DNA of 64,000 nucleotides. Source: Paracidovorax anthurii (GTDB taxonomy: Bacteria > Pseudomonadota > Gammaproteobacteria > Burkholderiales > Burkholderiaceae_C). Below, piece after piece: positions 19,881-30,028 of this stretch; position 1 is the first letter of the stretch, and each line of letters starts with the position of its first letter. Made by a program: the position numbers and the translations under genes. The notes under the pieces are model-generated. The model did no database searches and was not told the DNA's origin. It saw only the letters and a list, made by a program, of their open reading frames with translations. Location of the stretch: the NCBI RefSeq assembly GCF_003269065.1, contig NZ_QLTA01000017.1, positions 1 through 64,000 of the forward strand, read 5' to 3'.

Positions 19881-20597
19881 TCAGCCGGCCAGAGAGTTTT
19901 TCCAAATAGTTTTCCCGCCGCTGGCCTTGTCGATCTGGGCCAGGACATCCTCGTGGGCCGCCAGCTCCTGTTCGCTGGGCACAAGCACGGGCAGCGTGAA
20001 CGCGGACAAATCCACGGACGCCATCCGCGCTGTGCCGCCCTCTCCCTCCTGCGCGTCGTCGGAGATGAGCAGCGCATCCTGGCCACGGGTGAGGTTGATG
20101 TACACATCGGCCAGCAGTTCGGCATCGAGCAACGCGCCGTGCAGCGTGCGGCCCGAGTTGTCCACCTCCAGCCGGTCGCACAGCGCATCGAGCGAATTGC
20201 GCTTGCCGGGGTACATCTCCTTGGCCATCGCCAGGGTGTCGGTCACGCTGGCAACCCAGGTCTTGAACGGCGCCCGGCCGGTCAGCTCCAGTTCCTTGTT
20301 CAGGAAGCCCACGTCGAACGCGGCGTTGTGGATGATGATCTCGGCGCCCTGCAGGTACTGCAGGATGTCTTCCACCACTTCCGCGAACTTGGGTTTGTCC
20401 TTCAGGAACTCGTTGCTGATGCCGTGCACCTTGAGGGCATCCTCATGGCTGTCGCGCTCAGGATTGAAGTAGAGGTGCAGGTTGTTGCCGGTCAGCTTGC
20501 GGTTCAGCAGCTCGACGCAGCCGAGTTCGATGATGCGGTCCCCGCCTTCGGCCGACAGGCCGGTGGTTTCGGTATCGAGAACGATCTGGCGCGTCAT
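19881..20597 (-). CDS. dnaQ: DNA polymerase III epsilon subunit, proofreading exonuclease
   Basis: 238 residues. DEDDh exonuclease motifs: DTETTGLSAEGGDRIIELG (Exo I), HNAAFDVGFLNKEL (Exo II) and HGALLDAELLADVY (Exo III with the catalytic His). A C-terminal extension after about 180 matches the part that binds the polymerase alpha subunit. The ATG at 20597 (MTRQIVLDTE) is chosen; the open frame extends nine codons further without support. It follows fdx on the same strand and precedes the tRNA-Val pair. Confidence 0.95.
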   Translation of the reverse strand: MTRQIVLDTETTGLSAEGGDRIIELGCVELLNRKLTGNNLHLYFNPERDSHEDALKVHGISNEFLKDKPKFAEVVEDILQYLQGAEIIIHNAAFDVGFLNKELELTGRAPFKTWVASVTDTLAMAKEMYPGKRNSLDALCDRLEVDNSGRTLHGALLDAELLADVYINLTRGQDALLISDDAQEGEGGTARMASVDLSAFTLPVLVPSEQELAAHEDVLAQIDKASGGKTIWKNSLAG

Positions 20598-20685
20598 GCC
20601 CCGCTCCAACGGTGCGATCCACACACGCGCTCAGCGCCGCCGGCGAGGGCATTGCGGCACCCTCGGCTTTTCATGTCCTGGCGCA

Positions 20686-21024
20686 TCAGTGGTTCTCCTT
20701 GGCGTGGTTGATCGTGTACTTGGGGATCTCGACGGTCACATCGCTCTGCGCGAGGATCGCCTGGCACGACAGTCGCGACTGGGGCTCCAGCCCCCACGCG
20801 CGGTCGAGGAGATCCTCTTCCTCTTCCTCCGCCTCGTTGAGCGACTCGTAGCCCTTCCGCACGATCACATGGCAGGTGGTGCATGCGCAGCTCATGTCGC
20901 ACGCATGTTCGATCTTGATGCCGTTGTCCAGCAAGGCCTCGCAGATCGAAGTACCCACAGGCACCGTGACCTCGGTGCCGGCTGGACAGTATTCGGGATG
21001 GGGCAGGATCTTGATGACTGGCAT
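20686..21024 (-). CDS. fdx: ISC-type [2Fe-2S] ferredoxin
   Basis: 112 residues, electron donor for Fe-S cluster assembly. Cluster ligands C42, C48, C51 and C87 in HACDMSCACTTCHV and RLSCQAI, the ISC pattern, with an acidic patch NEAEEEEEDLLDRAWGLE that fits docking to IscS/IscU. The start at 21024 (MPVIKILPHPEYCPAG) matches the family. Last ISC gene, 32 bp after hscA; no iscX gene follows. Confidence 0.96.
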   Translation of the reverse strand: MPVIKILPHPEYCPAGTEVTVPVGTSICEALLDNGIKIEHACDMSCACTTCHVIVRKGYESLNEAEEEEEDLLDRAWGLEPQSRLSCQAILAQSDVTVEIPKYTINHAKENH

Positions 21025-21056
21025 GGGGTCGGCTTGCTTCAAAAGGGATGTCGGGA

Positions 21057-22919
21057 TCAAAGGCTCTGCACGTTCTTGCCGGCCAGGGCCTGCTGGATAC
21101 CGCGGTTCATGCGCCGGGCCGCGAAGGCTTCCGTCCCCTTGGCAAGGGCGTCGGTGGCGGCCTCGATGGTCGCGGCCTCTTCCTGTTCCCGCGCACCGCG
21201 CAGGGCCCGCATCAGCGCATCGATGGCGGCCCGTTCCTCGGGCTCCAACACGTCTGCGTCCGCCTCCAGCGCAGTCTGGGTCGCCATGAGCATGCGGTCG
21301 GCATCGACACGCGCCTCCACCACGGCACGGGCACGCATGTCCTCGGCCGCAGTGGCAAAGCCTTCCTGGAGCATGCGGGTGATCTGCTCGTCGGACAGAC
21401 CGTAGGAGGGTTTCACATCGATGCGCGCCTCAACGCCCGTGCTCTGCTCGCGGGCACCGACACTGAGCAATCCATCCGCGTCCACCGTGAACGTCACCCG
21501 GATGCGCGCGGCACCGGCCGCCATGGGTGGGATGCCGCGCAACTCGAACCGGGCCAGGCTGCGGCAGTCGGCGACCAGGTCGCGCTCGCCCTGGACCACG
21601 TGGATGGCAAGAGCGGTCTGTCCGTCCTTGTAGGTGGTGAAATCCTGCGCCTTGGCGGAAGGAATGGTCTCGTTGCGCGAGATGATGCGCTCCACGAGCC
21701 CTCCCATGGTCTCGATCCCCAGGGAAAGCGGAATCACGTCCAGCAGCAGCATGTCCCCTTCCGGGTCGTTTCCGGCGAGCTGATTGGCCTGGATGGCGGC
21801 ACCCAGCGCCACCACCTCGTCCGGGTTCAGGTTGTTCAAGGGGGAAGTGCCGAAGAACTCGGCCACGGCGCGCTGGATTTGCGGCATGCGGGTCGAGCCC
21901 CCCACCATCACCACCCCCTTCACATCGTCACGCGACAAACGGGCATCGCGCAGGGCGCGCTTGACCGCCGCCATGGACCGGGCCGTCAGCGCCGCGGTTT
22001 CCGACTCGAACGCTTCCCGCGCCACGTCCAGGCGCACATCGGCGCCCGCGATAGGGGCCGCAAACACCGCCTGCTCCGCTCCGGTCAGCGCCTCTTTGCA
22101 GGCACGCGCCGCCATGCGCGCCGCGGCCTTGTCCTGCGCGGAATGGGCCACCACGCCCAGGCGCTGCAGCGCCCATTCGGCCAGGGCCGCATCGTAGTCG
22201 TCGCCACCCAGCGCCGAATCTCCGCCTGTTGCGATGACTTCGAAAACCCCCCGGGTCAGGCGCAGAATCGAAATGTCGAACGTGCCTCCCCCCAGGTCGT
22301 ACACCGCGTAGACGCCCTCGCTCGCGTTGTCGAGGCCGTAGGCGATGGCTGCCGCCGTCGGCTCGTTGATGAGCCGCAGCAGATTCAACCCCGCCAGGCG
22401 CGCGGCATCTTTGGTGGCCTGCCGCTGCGCGTCATCGAAGTAAGCGGGAACGGTGATCACTACGCCGTAGAGGTCGTCATTGAAGGTGTCTTCGGCCCGG
22501 TAACGCAGCGTCGCCAGGATCTCCGCGCTCACCTCGACCGGGGACTTCGCTCCGTCCACGGTCTGCAACGCCACCATGCCTTCCCCTTCGGCGGGCAGGA
22601 ATGCATAGGGGAGCCGCTCGGGATGGTCGATATCCTTCAGGCCACGCCCCATGAACCGCTTGACGGAGGCCAGGGTGTTCGCCGCGTCCTGCGCCTGCGA
22701 TGCCAGCGCCTCATGGCCGATCTGCCGGCGGCCCTGCGGCAGGTAGCGCACCACGGAGGGCAACAGAATCCGCCCAGCGTCGTCGGGCAGGCATTCCGGC
22801 ATGCCATTGCGCACCGCGGCGACCAGCGAGTGCGTGGTGCCCAGGTCGATCCCGACGGCGATCCGCCGCTGGTGGGGATCGGGAGACTGGCCGGGTTCGG
22901 AAATCTGCAAAAGCGCCAT
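21057..22919 (-). CDS. hscA: Fe-S cluster assembly chaperone HscA (Hsp70)
   Basis: 620 residues, the usual length. ATPase domain with [17 protein letters not shown] (N-terminal phosphate loop), [16 protein letters not shown] and [17 protein letters not shown]; substrate-binding domain with [17 protein letters not shown]. Works with HscB to release the cluster from IscU. The ATG at 22919 ([12 protein letters not shown]) matches other HscA proteins; upstream in-frame starts would add unlike residues. Confidence 0.97.
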   Translation of the reverse strand: MALLQISEPGQSPDPHQRRIAVGIDLGTTHSLVAAVRNGMPECLPDDAGRILLPSVVRYLPQGRRQIGHEALASQAQDAANTLASVKRFMGRGLKDIDHPERLPYAFLPAEGEGMVALQTVDGAKSPVEVSAEILATLRYRAEDTFNDDLYGVVITVPAYFDDAQRQATKDAARLAGLNLLRLINEPTAAAIAYGLDNASEGVYAVYDLGGGTFDISILRLTRGVFEVIATGGDSALGGDDYDAALAEWALQRLGVVAHSAQDKAAARMAARACKEALTGAEQAVFAAPIAGADVRLDVAREAFESETAALTARSMAAVKRALRDARLSRDDVKGVVMVGGSTRMPQIQRAVAEFFGTSPLNNLNPDEVVALGAAIQANQLAGNDPEGDMLLLDVIPLSLGIETMGGLVERIISRNETIPSAKAQDFTTYKDGQTALAIHVVQGERDLVADCRSLARFELRGIPPMAAGAARIRVTFTVDADGLLSVGAREQSTGVEARIDVKPSYGLSDEQITRMLQEGFATAAEDMRARAVVEARVDADRMLMATQTALEADADVLEPEERAAIDALMRALRGAREQEEAATIEAATDALAKGTEAFAARRMNRGIQQALAGKNVQSL

Positions 22920-23033
22920 GATCGTCGTCGTGGATGGAAACGGAACGCCATCGGCCCACAGGGAGCCCATGGCTCTCGTTCCCTCACAGGAAAAAAGAAT
23001 CAGAAAGAAAGCGGAACAGCCGCGCGGAACCCG

Positions 23034-23552
23034 CTATTGTCCCAGCAGCTCGCGACGGCGCTCTATGTCCATGACAAAGCGCTCAATGAACATGAGGCTT
23101 CTGACCACGCCAACCGCCGCCACGGGGTCTTGCCGCACATCGAGCAAATCGCCGCAGCCCTCCAGCATCTCCCTGCGGGTGGCTTGGACCTCTTGATCCA
23201 GGCGATCGATCGCGCCTTCACCATCCGCATCGTCAAGCGCCTCGCGCCATTCCATCTGCTGCATCAGGAACGCTGCCGGCATGGCTGTGTTGTCTTCCGC
23301 CTGAATGGGAACGCCCTGCAGTTCGCAGAGATAGGCAGCCCGGCGGAGTGGGTCCTTGAGGCGCTGATAGGCTTCATTGATGCGCACAGACCATTGCATG
23401 GCCGTGCGCTGGGCGGCAGGCCCTTGCGCCGCGAAGCGATCGGGATGGGCCTCGCGCTGCAGGGCCTTCCATCGGGCATCGATCGCGGCCCGGTCCTGGG
23501 CAAAGCGGCGCGGCAGGTCAAAGAGTTCGAAGTCGTCGGATTGCAGATTCAT
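23034..23552 (-). CDS. hscB: Co-chaperone HscB (J-domain)
   Basis: 172 residues: N-terminal J-domain with HPD at 36-38 (LQREAHPDRFAAQ), and a C-terminal helical domain for IscU binding. Stimulates HscA ATPase. The start at 23552 (MNLQSDDFELFDLP) is the family N-terminus, but there is no Shine-Dalgarno in front of it: the bases before the ATG are a U-rich tract of a terminator-like hairpin. An ATG at 23576 would place the start inside that hairpin. Confidence 0.94.
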   Translation of the reverse strand: MNLQSDDFELFDLPRRFAQDRAAIDARWKALQREAHPDRFAAQGPAAQRTAMQWSVRINEAYQRLKDPLRRAAYLCELQGVPIQAEDNTAMPAAFLMQQMEWREALDDADGEGAIDRLDQEVQATRREMLEGCGDLLDVRQDPVAAVGVVRSLMFIERFVMDIERRRELLGQ

Positions 23553-23562
23553 GTCAAGAAAA

Positions 23563-23590
23563 AACCGCCAGCACACATGCGATGGCGGTT
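23563..23590 (-). terminator. Terminator-like hairpin directly before hscB
   Basis: AACCGCCA (23563-23570) pairs with TGGCGGTT (23583-23590) around a 12-nt loop. On the minus strand the stem is followed by TTTTTTCTT and then the hscB ATG ten bases past the stem. It has every mark of an intrinsic terminator yet sits inside the ISC operon, so it may lower hscBA-fdx expression relative to iscRSUA. Confidence 0.7.
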
Positions 23591-23642
23591 CCTCGTTGGC
23601 AACCGGAGGAGTCCGGTCGGATGGCCAGCAACGGCATGGGCA

Positions 23643-23966
23643 TCAGACGCGGAAGCTCTCTCCACAGCCGCAGCGGTCACGCTCATTGGGGTTGTTGAAA
23701 CGGAAGCCCTCGTTCAGGCCTTCGCGCACGAAATCCAACTGCGTACCATCGATGTAGGCCAGGCTCTTGGGATCGATGAGCACCTTCACGCCGTGGTCCT
23801 CGAAAATCACATCCTCGGGCTCCGGCGCGTCCACGTACTCGAGCTTGTAGGCCAGGCCGGAGCAGCCCGTGGTCTTCACCCCCAGGCGCACCCCCAGGCC
23901 CTTGCCCCTGCGGGTAAGGTATCGACTGACGTGCCGCGCGGCGGCTTCCGTGAGCGTGATCGCCAT
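23643..23966 (-). CDS. iscA: A-type Fe-S carrier IscA
   Basis: 107 residues. The three conserved cysteines are present: [10 protein letters not shown] and the C-terminal RCGCGESF pair. Accepts and delivers Fe-S clusters or iron during assembly. Twelve base pairs after iscU and ahead of the terminator-like hairpin. Confidence 0.96.
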   Translation of the reverse strand: MAITLTEAAARHVSRYLTRRGKGLGVRLGVKTTGCSGLAYKLEYVDAPEPEDVIFEDHGVKVLIDPKSLAYIDGTQLDFVREGLNEGFRFNNPNERDRCGCGESFRV

Positions 23967-23977
23967 GTATGTCTATC

Positions 23978-24376
23978 TCAGACGCTCGCGAGCGCAGCGT
24001 GCTTGGCCTTGTAATCCTGTACGGCGGCCTTGATCGCATCCTCCGCGAGGATCGAGCAATGGATCTTGACCGGGGGCAGAGCCAGCTCCTGCGCGATGTC
24101 CGCGTTCTTGAGCGAGGCGGCTTCATCAAGCGTCTTGCCCTTGACCCATTCCGTCACCAGGGACGACGAGGCAATGGCCGAGCCACACCCGTAGGTCTTG
24201 AAGCGTGCGTCCTCGATCACACCCGTCTCCGGATTCACCTTGATCTGCAGCTTCATCACATCGCCGCATGCCGGGGCGCCCACCATGCCGGTGCCGACGG
24301 AATCGTCACCCTTGTCGAAAGAGCCCACATTGCGCGGATTCTCGTAATGGTCGATGACCTTGTCCGAATAAGCCAT
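23978..24376 (-). CDS. iscU: Fe-S scaffold protein IscU
   Basis: 132 residues. Cluster ligands C37, C64 and C107 with D39 nearby (GAPACGDVMKL, KTYGCGSAIAS, KIHCSILAED) and the chaperone-recognition LPPVK at 100-104. Scaffold for [2Fe-2S] assembly from IscS sulfur. Follows iscS with 47 bp between. Confidence 0.97.
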   Translation of the reverse strand: MAYSDKVIDHYENPRNVGSFDKGDDSVGTGMVGAPACGDVMKLQIKVNPETGVIEDARFKTYGCGSAIASSSLVTEWVKGKTLDEAASLKNADIAQELALPPVKIHCSILAEDAIKAAVQDYKAKHAALASV

Positions 24377-24423
24377 GATTTCCTACCTGCCTTTCGCTTC
24401 TTCTCGCGGCCTGCACTGCGTGG

Positions 24424-25644
24424 TCAGTGAGCCGCCCACTGGATGGTGCTGATGTCCACGCCATCCTTGTACATTTCCCACAACGGGCTCAATTCGCGCA
24501 GCTTGGCCACGTTGTGGCGGATCGAAGTGATCGCGTAGTCGATCTCTTCTTCGGTCGTGAAACGGCCGATCGTCATGCGCAGGCTGCTGTGCGCCAACTC
24601 GTCGCTGCGGCCCAGCGCCCGCAGCACGTAGCTGGGCTCCAGGCTGGCCGAGGTACAGGCCGAGCCCGAAGACACCGCCAGCCCCTTGATGCCCATGATG
24701 AGCGACTCGCCCTCGACATAGTTGAAGCTGATGTTGAGGTTGTGGGGCACGCGGCGCTCCAGGTCGCCATTGACGAACACCTGTTCGACATCTGCCAGAC
24801 CGTCGAGCAGGCGCTTCTGCAGGACACGCGCCTTGGCCAGATCCTGTGCCATTTCTTCCCGCGCGATGCGGAAAGCCTCGCCCATGCCCACGATCTGGTG
24901 CGTGGGCAGCGTACCCGAACGCATGCCGCGCTCATGCCCGCCGCCATGCATCTGGGCCTCCAGGCGCACGCGGGGCTTGCGCCGCACGTAAAGCGCGCCG
25001 ATGCCCTTGGGACCATACGTCTTGTGGGACGCCAGGCTCATCAGGTCGACCGGCAGGGTCTGCAGATCGATGTCCAGCTTGCCGGTGGCCTGCGCCGCAT
25101 CGACGTGGAAGATCACGCCCTTCTCGCGGCACAACGCGCCAATCGCGGGAATGTCCTGGATGACGCCGATCTCGTTGTTCACGAACATGACGCTCAGGAG
25201 AATGGTGTCCGGACGGATCGCCGCCTTCAACACTTCGAAATCCAGCAGCCCGTCGTCCTGCACATCCAGGTACGTCACCTCGAAACCCTGGCGCTCCATT
25301 TCGCGCATGGTGTCGAGCACGGCCTTGTGCTCCGTCTTCACCGTGATGAGGTGCTTGCCCTTGCCCTTGTAGAACTGGCCCGCTCCCTTGATGGCGAGGT
25401 TGTTGGACTCAGTCGCGCCGCTGGTCCAGACGATTTCGCGCGGATCCGCGTTGATCAGGCGCGCCACTTCGCCGCGCGCTTTCTCGACGGCTTCCTCAGC
25501 CTCCCAGCCCCAGGCGTGGCTGCGCGACGCCGGGTTGCCGAAATGTTCGCGCAACCAGGGAATCATGGCATCCACGACGCGCGGATCCACCGGCGTCGTG
25601 GCACCGTAGTCCAGGTAAATAGGGAAATGGGGTGTCATGTCCAT
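24424..25644 (-). CDS. iscS: Cysteine desulfurase IscS
   Basis: 406 residues. Pyridoxal-phosphate lysine K208 in [12 protein letters not shown], catalytic cysteine C330 in [10 protein letters not shown] on the mobile loop, and N-terminal [14 protein letters not shown]. Supplies sulfur for IscU, and usually for tRNA thiolation as well. Two possible ATGs (25644 and 25638) differ by two codons; neither has a strong ribosome site. Confidence 0.97.
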   Translation of the reverse strand: MDMTPHFPIYLDYGATTPVDPRVVDAMIPWLREHFGNPASRSHAWGWEAEEAVEKARGEVARLINADPREIVWTSGATESNNLAIKGAGQFYKGKGKHLITVKTEHKAVLDTMREMERQGFEVTYLDVQDDGLLDFEVLKAAIRPDTILLSVMFVNNEIGVIQDIPAIGALCREKGVIFHVDAAQATGKLDIDLQTLPVDLMSLASHKTYGPKGIGALYVRRKPRVRLEAQMHGGGHERGMRSGTLPTHQIVGMGEAFRIAREEMAQDLAKARVLQKRLLDGLADVEQVFVNGDLERRVPHNLNISFNYVEGESLIMGIKGLAVSSGSACTSASLEPSYVLRALGRSDELAHSSLRMTIGRFTTEEEIDYAITSIRHNVAKLRELSPLWEMYKDGVDISTIQWAAH

Positions 25645-25691
25645 GGCTGGCTCAGTAGATATCTGGCTGGCGATTCATCCGGTCGACGGGA

Positions 25692-25733
25692 TCGCCCGCA
25701 GGAAGCGGGCGACCGTGCCCCGGCGTCGCCGGG
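25692..25733 (-). promoter_or_regulatory. Two adjacent GC hairpins between iscR and iscS
   Basis: TCGCCCGC-AGGAA-GCGGGCGA (25692-25712) is a perfect 8-bp stem; a second stem CCCGGC/GCCGGG lies at 25719-25733. They lie in the 97-bp gap after the iscR stop. No U-run, so they are more likely an mRNA stability or processing element than a terminator. Confidence 0.55.
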
Positions 25734-25741
25734 CCCGGGAT

Positions 25742-26278
25742 TCAGGATTTGGCGAAGGCGTTACCGAGCGCGAAGACGGAGTTCGGCGCATTCACGCGGA
25801 TCGGCTTGACCACCGGCGTGGTGGAGATGGCGCGGCGCACCACGGGCTTGTCTTCGATCTGCACGCCCTTGGCGATCTGGTCATCGACCAGCTTCTGCAG
25901 CGTGACGGAGTCCAGGAACTCCACCATGCGCTGGTTCAGCGAAGCCCAGAGTTCGTGCGTCATGCAGCGCCCGGCTTCACCCAGGCAGTTTTCCTTGCCG
26001 CCGCACTGGGTGGCGTCGATGGGCTCATCCACCGACACGATGATGTCGGCCACCGTGATGTCCGCCGCCTTGCGCGCCAGCGTATAGCCGCCGCCCGGAC
26101 CGCGGGTGGACTCGACCAGTTCGTGGCGGCGCAGCTTGCCGAACAGCTGCTCCAGATAAGAGAGCGAAATCTGCTGGCGCTGGCTGATGGCCGCCAGCGT
26201 AACGGGACCGTTGTTCTGGCGCAGGGCCAGATCGATCATGGCGGTGACCGCAAAACGGCCTTTGGTAGTGAGACGCAT
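25742..26278 (-). CDS. iscR: Rrf2-family Fe-S regulator IscR
   Basis: 178 residues. N-terminal winged helix (MRLTTKGRFAVTAMIDLALR, SYLEQLFGKLR, STRGPGGGY) and cluster-binding cysteines C92, C98 and C105 (QCGGKENCLGEAGRCMTH). Represses the isc operon when holding [2Fe-2S]. The start at 26278 is supported by AAAGGAG six to seven bases upstream; the long upstream frame is the leader. Confidence 0.95.
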   Translation of the reverse strand: MRLTTKGRFAVTAMIDLALRQNNGPVTLAAISQRQQISLSYLEQLFGKLRRHELVESTRGPGGGYTLARKAADITVADIIVSVDEPIDATQCGGKENCLGEAGRCMTHELWASLNQRMVEFLDSVTLQKLVDDQIAKGVQIEDKPVVRRAISTTPVVKPIRVNAPNSVFALGNAFAKS

Positions 26279-26449
26279 CGCAAGCTCCTTTGCTAGCTTG
26301 TTCGTTATGGAAATGCCCGAACCGACCTGCCGATGAAGCATCCGCATGGTTCGCGGCCCGTCTCCGCCCTTCACCCCCACTGGCCGATCCGCCTGGGCGG
26401 ATGTGTGGGAGCCCTTCTTCGTGGGCTGTTTTGTTGAGTATTTCGCCCG

Positions 26450-26485
26450 AGTATAGCACAAATCCCTATTGTTTTTGTCGGGTAA
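26450..26485 (-). promoter_or_regulatory. iscR promoter with candidate IscR site
   Basis: On the minus strand TGCTATACT (26450-26458) is an extended -10 (TATACT at 26450-26455). Just upstream, ACCCGACAAAAACAATAGGG (about 26464-26483) carries the ACCCGAC half of a type 1 IscR site with a weaker second half, placed over the -35 region as expected for autorepression. The resulting leader would be about 165 nt. Assigned by eye. Confidence 0.5.
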
Positions 26486-26532
26486 CATAACTCGACAGTC
26501 GCGGTTTCTCCGTAACCGTCGCGCCCTGGAAG

Positions 26533-28626
26533 TCACGCAGCGGCACTGTCTCCGCCGCCTGCCGCGCCGAAAGCCTGGGCCTTGAGCCGATTCAACTGGT
26601 CGCGCACCCGCGCCGCCTGCTCGAACTCCAGATTGCGCGCGTGTTCCAGCATCTGCTTTTCCAGCCGCTTGATCTCGCGCGCGATGTCTTTCTCCGACAT
26701 GTCCTCGACCTGCGCTCGGCGCATGGCGTCCTGTTCGAGCCGCTCGGCTTCCCTGCCCGTCTTCTCGCTGTAGACGCCATCGATGAGATCGCGCACCTGT
26801 TTGACGATGCTGCGCGGCGTGATGCCCATGGCTTCGTTGTGTGCGATCTGTTTGGCGCGGCGGCGTTCCGTTTCGCCGATGGCTTTTTTCATCGATTCGG
26901 TGATCCGGTCCGCATACAGGATCGCCCGACCGTTCAGGTTGCGCGCGGCCCGGCCGATGGTCTGGATCAGGCTGCGCTCGGCCCGCAGGAAGCCTTCCTT
27001 GTCGGCGTCGAGGATCGCGACCAGCGACACCTCGGGAATGTCCAGCCCCTCGCGCAGCAGGTTGATGCCCACGAGCACGTCGAAGGCCCCCAGCCGCAGG
27101 TCGCGGATGATCTCCACTCGCTCCACGGTGTCGATGTCGGAGTGCAGGTAACGAACCTTCACCCCGTTGTCGGTGAGGTAGTCGGTCAGCTGCTCGGCCA
27201 TGCGCTTGGTGAGGGTGGTGATCAGCACCCTCTCCTGGCCCTCGACCCGCACGCGGATCTCCTGCAGCACGTCGTCCACCTGGTGGGTGGCGGGCCGCAC
27301 TTCGACGACCGGGTCCACGAGGCCCGTGGGCCGCACCACCTGGTCCACGATCTGGCCGGAGTGGGTTTTCTCGTAGTCGGCCGGGGTGGCCGAGACGAAG
27401 ACCACCTGCCGCATGCGGCGCTCGAACTCCTCGAACTTCAGGGGCCGGTTGTCCAGGGCCGAGGGCAGCCGGAAGCCGTATTCCACCAGCGTGGTCTTGC
27501 GGGCACGGTCGCCGTTGTACATGGCGGAGAGCTGGCCGATCATCTGGTGGCTCTCGTCGAGGAACATCAGCGCGTCGGGCGGCAGGTAGTCGGTGAGCGT
27601 CGGGGGCGGGTCCCCGGGCGCCGCGCCGGAGAGATGGCGCGTGTAGTTCTCGATGCCCTTGCAGTGGCCGACCTCGCTGAGCATCTCGAGATCGAAGCGC
27701 GTGCGCTGCTCCAGGCGCTGGGCCTCCACCAGCTTGCCCTCGGCCACGAACTGGCCGAGGCGCTCGTTCAACTCCTGCTTGATGGTCTCGACCGCGGCCA
27801 GCACCTTGTCGCGCGGCGTCACGTAGTGGCTGCTCGGGTAGATGGTGAAGCGCGGGATCTTCTGCCGCACGCGGCCCGTGAGCGGATCGAAGAGCGAGAG
27901 GGTCTCGATCTCGTCGTCGAACAGGTCGATGCGGATGGCCAGTTCGCTGTGCTCCGAGGGGAACACGTCGATGGTGTCGCCGCGCACCCGGAAGGTGCCG
28001 CGCGAGAAATCCTGCTCGTTGCGCGTGTATTGCATGCGGATGAGCCGCGCGATCACGTCGCGCTGGCTGATCTCGTCGCCCACGCGCATGATGAAGCGCA
28101 TCTGGGTGTAGTCCTCGGGCGCGCCGATGCCGTAGATGGCGCTCACCGTGGCCACGATCACCACGTCGCGCCGCTCCAGCACGCTCTTGGTGGCCGAGAG
28201 GCGCATCTGCTCGATGTGCTCGTTGATGGCCGAGTCCTTTTCGATGAACAGGTCGCGCTGGGGGACGTAGGCCTCGGGCTGGTAGTAGTCGTAGTAGCTC
28301 ACGAAGTACTCGACCGCGTTGTTCGGGAAGAACTCGCGGAACTCGCTGTAGAGCTGCGCGGCCAGGGTCTTGTTGGGCGCGAAGACGATGGCCGGTCGCC
28401 CCATGCGCGCGATGACGTTGGCCATGGTGAAGGTCTTGCCCGAGCCGGTCACGCCCAGCAGGGTCTGGAACACCTCGCCGTCGCGCACGCCCTCGACCAG
28501 TTGCTCGATGGCCGCCGGCTGGTCGCCCGCGGGCGGATACGGCTGGAAGAGTTCGAAGGGCGAATCGGCGAAGCGAACGAAGGAGCCCTCTTGCACCGCC
28601 GGCATGGGTTCGATGGGTTTTGGCAT
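26533..28626 (-). CDS. uvrB: Excinuclease ABC subunit B
   Basis: 697 residues. Walker [14 protein letters not shown], Walker B-like [14 protein letters not shown], the beta-hairpin region [21 protein letters not shown], helicase motif [19 protein letters not shown], and a C-terminal UVR coiled-coil ([20 protein letters not shown]). Damage verification in nucleotide excision repair. ATG at 28626 ([14 protein letters not shown]) is used; an ATG at 28605 is equally possible. Divergent from the aminotransferase at 28734. Confidence 0.96.
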   Translation of the reverse strand: MPKPIEPMPAVQEGSFVRFADSPFELFQPYPPAGDQPAAIEQLVEGVRDGEVFQTLLGVTGSGKTFTMANVIARMGRPAIVFAPNKTLAAQLYSEFREFFPNNAVEYFVSYYDYYQPEAYVPQRDLFIEKDSAINEHIEQMRLSATKSVLERRDVVIVATVSAIYGIGAPEDYTQMRFIMRVGDEISQRDVIARLIRMQYTRNEQDFSRGTFRVRGDTIDVFPSEHSELAIRIDLFDDEIETLSLFDPLTGRVRQKIPRFTIYPSSHYVTPRDKVLAAVETIKQELNERLGQFVAEGKLVEAQRLEQRTRFDLEMLSEVGHCKGIENYTRHLSGAAPGDPPPTLTDYLPPDALMFLDESHQMIGQLSAMYNGDRARKTTLVEYGFRLPSALDNRPLKFEEFERRMRQVVFVSATPADYEKTHSGQIVDQVVRPTGLVDPVVEVRPATHQVDDVLQEIRVRVEGQERVLITTLTKRMAEQLTDYLTDNGVKVRYLHSDIDTVERVEIIRDLRLGAFDVLVGINLLREGLDIPEVSLVAILDADKEGFLRAERSLIQTIGRAARNLNGRAILYADRITESMKKAIGETERRRAKQIAHNEAMGITPRSIVKQVRDLIDGVYSEKTGREAERLEQDAMRRAQVEDMSEKDIAREIKRLEKQMLEHARNLEFEQAARVRDQLNRLKAQAFGAAGGGDSAAA

Positions 28627-28733
28627 GGGTTCGCGAAAAATGGTGCCCTTAAAATCAGGGCGGCCCGGCAGAGTACAACAGGCCCGGTCCCCTGCTCCGA
28701 CATCCATCGTCGATATCCCCCCAAGGAAACTTC

Positions 28734-29930
28734 ATGTCTCTCTTCACCGCCGTCGAAATGGCACCGCGCGACCCGATCCTGGGTCTGAACGAGCAGTACG
28801 CTGCCGACACCAATCCCAGCAAGGTCAACCTGGGCGTGGGCGTGTATTTCGACGACAACGGCAAGCTGCCCCTGCTGCAGTGCGTGCAGGCCGCCGAAAA
28901 GGCCATGATGGAGAAGCCCTCGGCACGCGGCTACCTGCCCATCGACGGCATCGTCGCCTACGACAATGCCGTGAAGGGCCTGGTCTTCGGCGTGGACAGC
29001 GAGCCCGTCACCTCCGGCCGCGTGGCCACAGTGCAGGCCATCGGCGGCACCGGCGGCCTGAAGATCGGCGCCGACTTCCTCAAGAAGGTGAGCCCCGACG
29101 CCAAGGTGCTGATCTCCGACCCGAGCTGGGAGAACCACCGCGCCCTGTTCACCAGCGCGGGCTTCGCGGTCGATACCTACGCCTATTACGACGCGGCCAA
29201 GCGCGGCGTGAACTTCGAAGGCATGCTCGCCAGCCTGAACGCCGCCGCGCCCGGCACCATCGTCGTGCTGCATGCCTGCTGCCACAACCCCACGGGCTAC
29301 GACATCACGCCCGCGCAGTGGGACCAGGTGGTGGCCGCCGTCAAGGCCAAGGGCCTGACGGCCTTCCTCGACATGGCCTACCAGGGCTTCGGCCACGGCA
29401 TCGCCGAGGACGGCGCGGTGATCGGCAAGTTCGTGGCCGCCGGCCTGAGCTTCTTCGTGTCCACCTCGTTCTCCAAGAGCTTCAGCCTGTATGGCGAGCG
29501 CGTGGGCGGGCTGTCGGTGCTGTGCGCCGACAAGGAAGAGGCCGGCCGCGTGCTGAGCCAGCTCAAGATCGTGATCCGCACCAACTATTCCAACCCGCCC
29601 ACGCACGGCGGCGCCGTGGTGGCGGCCGTGCTCGGCAACCCCGAGCTGCGCGCCCTGTGGGAGAAGGAGCTGGCCGAGATGCGCGTGCGCATCAAGGCCA
29701 TGCGCCAGAAGCTCGTCGATGGCCTCAAGGCCGCCGGCGTGAAGCAGGACATGGACTTCATCACGAGCCAGATCGGCATGTTCAGCTACTCCGGCCTCAC
29801 CAAGGACCAGATGGTTCGCCTGCGCTCCGAGTTCGGCGTGTACGGCACCGACACGGGCCGCATGTGCGTGGCCGCGCTCAACAGCAAGAACATCGACTAC
29901 GTGTGCCAGTCGATCGCCAAGGTGGTCTGA
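28734..29930 (+). CDS. Aspartate/aromatic aminotransferase (class I)
   Basis: 398 residues, AspC/TyrB type: N-terminal PILGLNEQYAADTNPSKVNLGVGVY, the stretch VVLHACCHNPTGYD, pyridoxal lysine in TSFSKSFSLYGERVGG, and the carboxylate-binding arginine near the C-terminus in GMFSYSGLTKDQMVRLRSEFGVY. Transfers amino groups between aspartate or aromatic amino acids and 2-oxoglutarate. Whether aspartate or tyrosine is preferred cannot be read from sequence, so no symbol is given. Confidence 0.92.
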   Translation: MSLFTAVEMAPRDPILGLNEQYAADTNPSKVNLGVGVYFDDNGKLPLLQCVQAAEKAMMEKPSARGYLPIDGIVAYDNAVKGLVFGVDSEPVTSGRVATVQAIGGTGGLKIGADFLKKVSPDAKVLISDPSWENHRALFTSAGFAVDTYAYYDAAKRGVNFEGMLASLNAAAPGTIVVLHACCHNPTGYDITPAQWDQVVAAVKAKGLTAFLDMAYQGFGHGIAEDGAVIGKFVAAGLSFFVSTSFSKSFSLYGERVGGLSVLCADKEEAGRVLSQLKIVIRTNYSNPPTHGGAVVAAVLGNPELRALWEKELAEMRVRIKAMRQKLVDGLKAAGVKQDMDFITSQIGMFSYSGLTKDQMVRLRSEFGVYGTDTGRMCVAALNSKNIDYVCQSIAKVV

Positions 29931-29964
29931 GTCCCGCCCGGCGCCTTGCGCGCAGGAAGTGAAG

Positions 29965-29984
29965 AAACCGCCTTCGGGCGGTTT
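29965..29984 (+). terminator. Rho-independent terminator of the aminotransferase gene
   Basis: AAACCGCC-TTCG-GGCGGTTT followed by a run of T to 29988: an 8-bp stem with a stable UUCG loop, 34 bp past the stop codon. Confidence 0.9.
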
Positions 29985-30028
29985 TTTTCATGCGCGGCCG
30001 CCGGCCCCGGCGGCGCCATACTGCACGC

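Noticed and set aside
28680-28720. Possible LexA box before uvrB
   Set aside because: Only one CTGT half is present; the other half reads GCCG instead of ACAG, so it is not a supportable SOS box.
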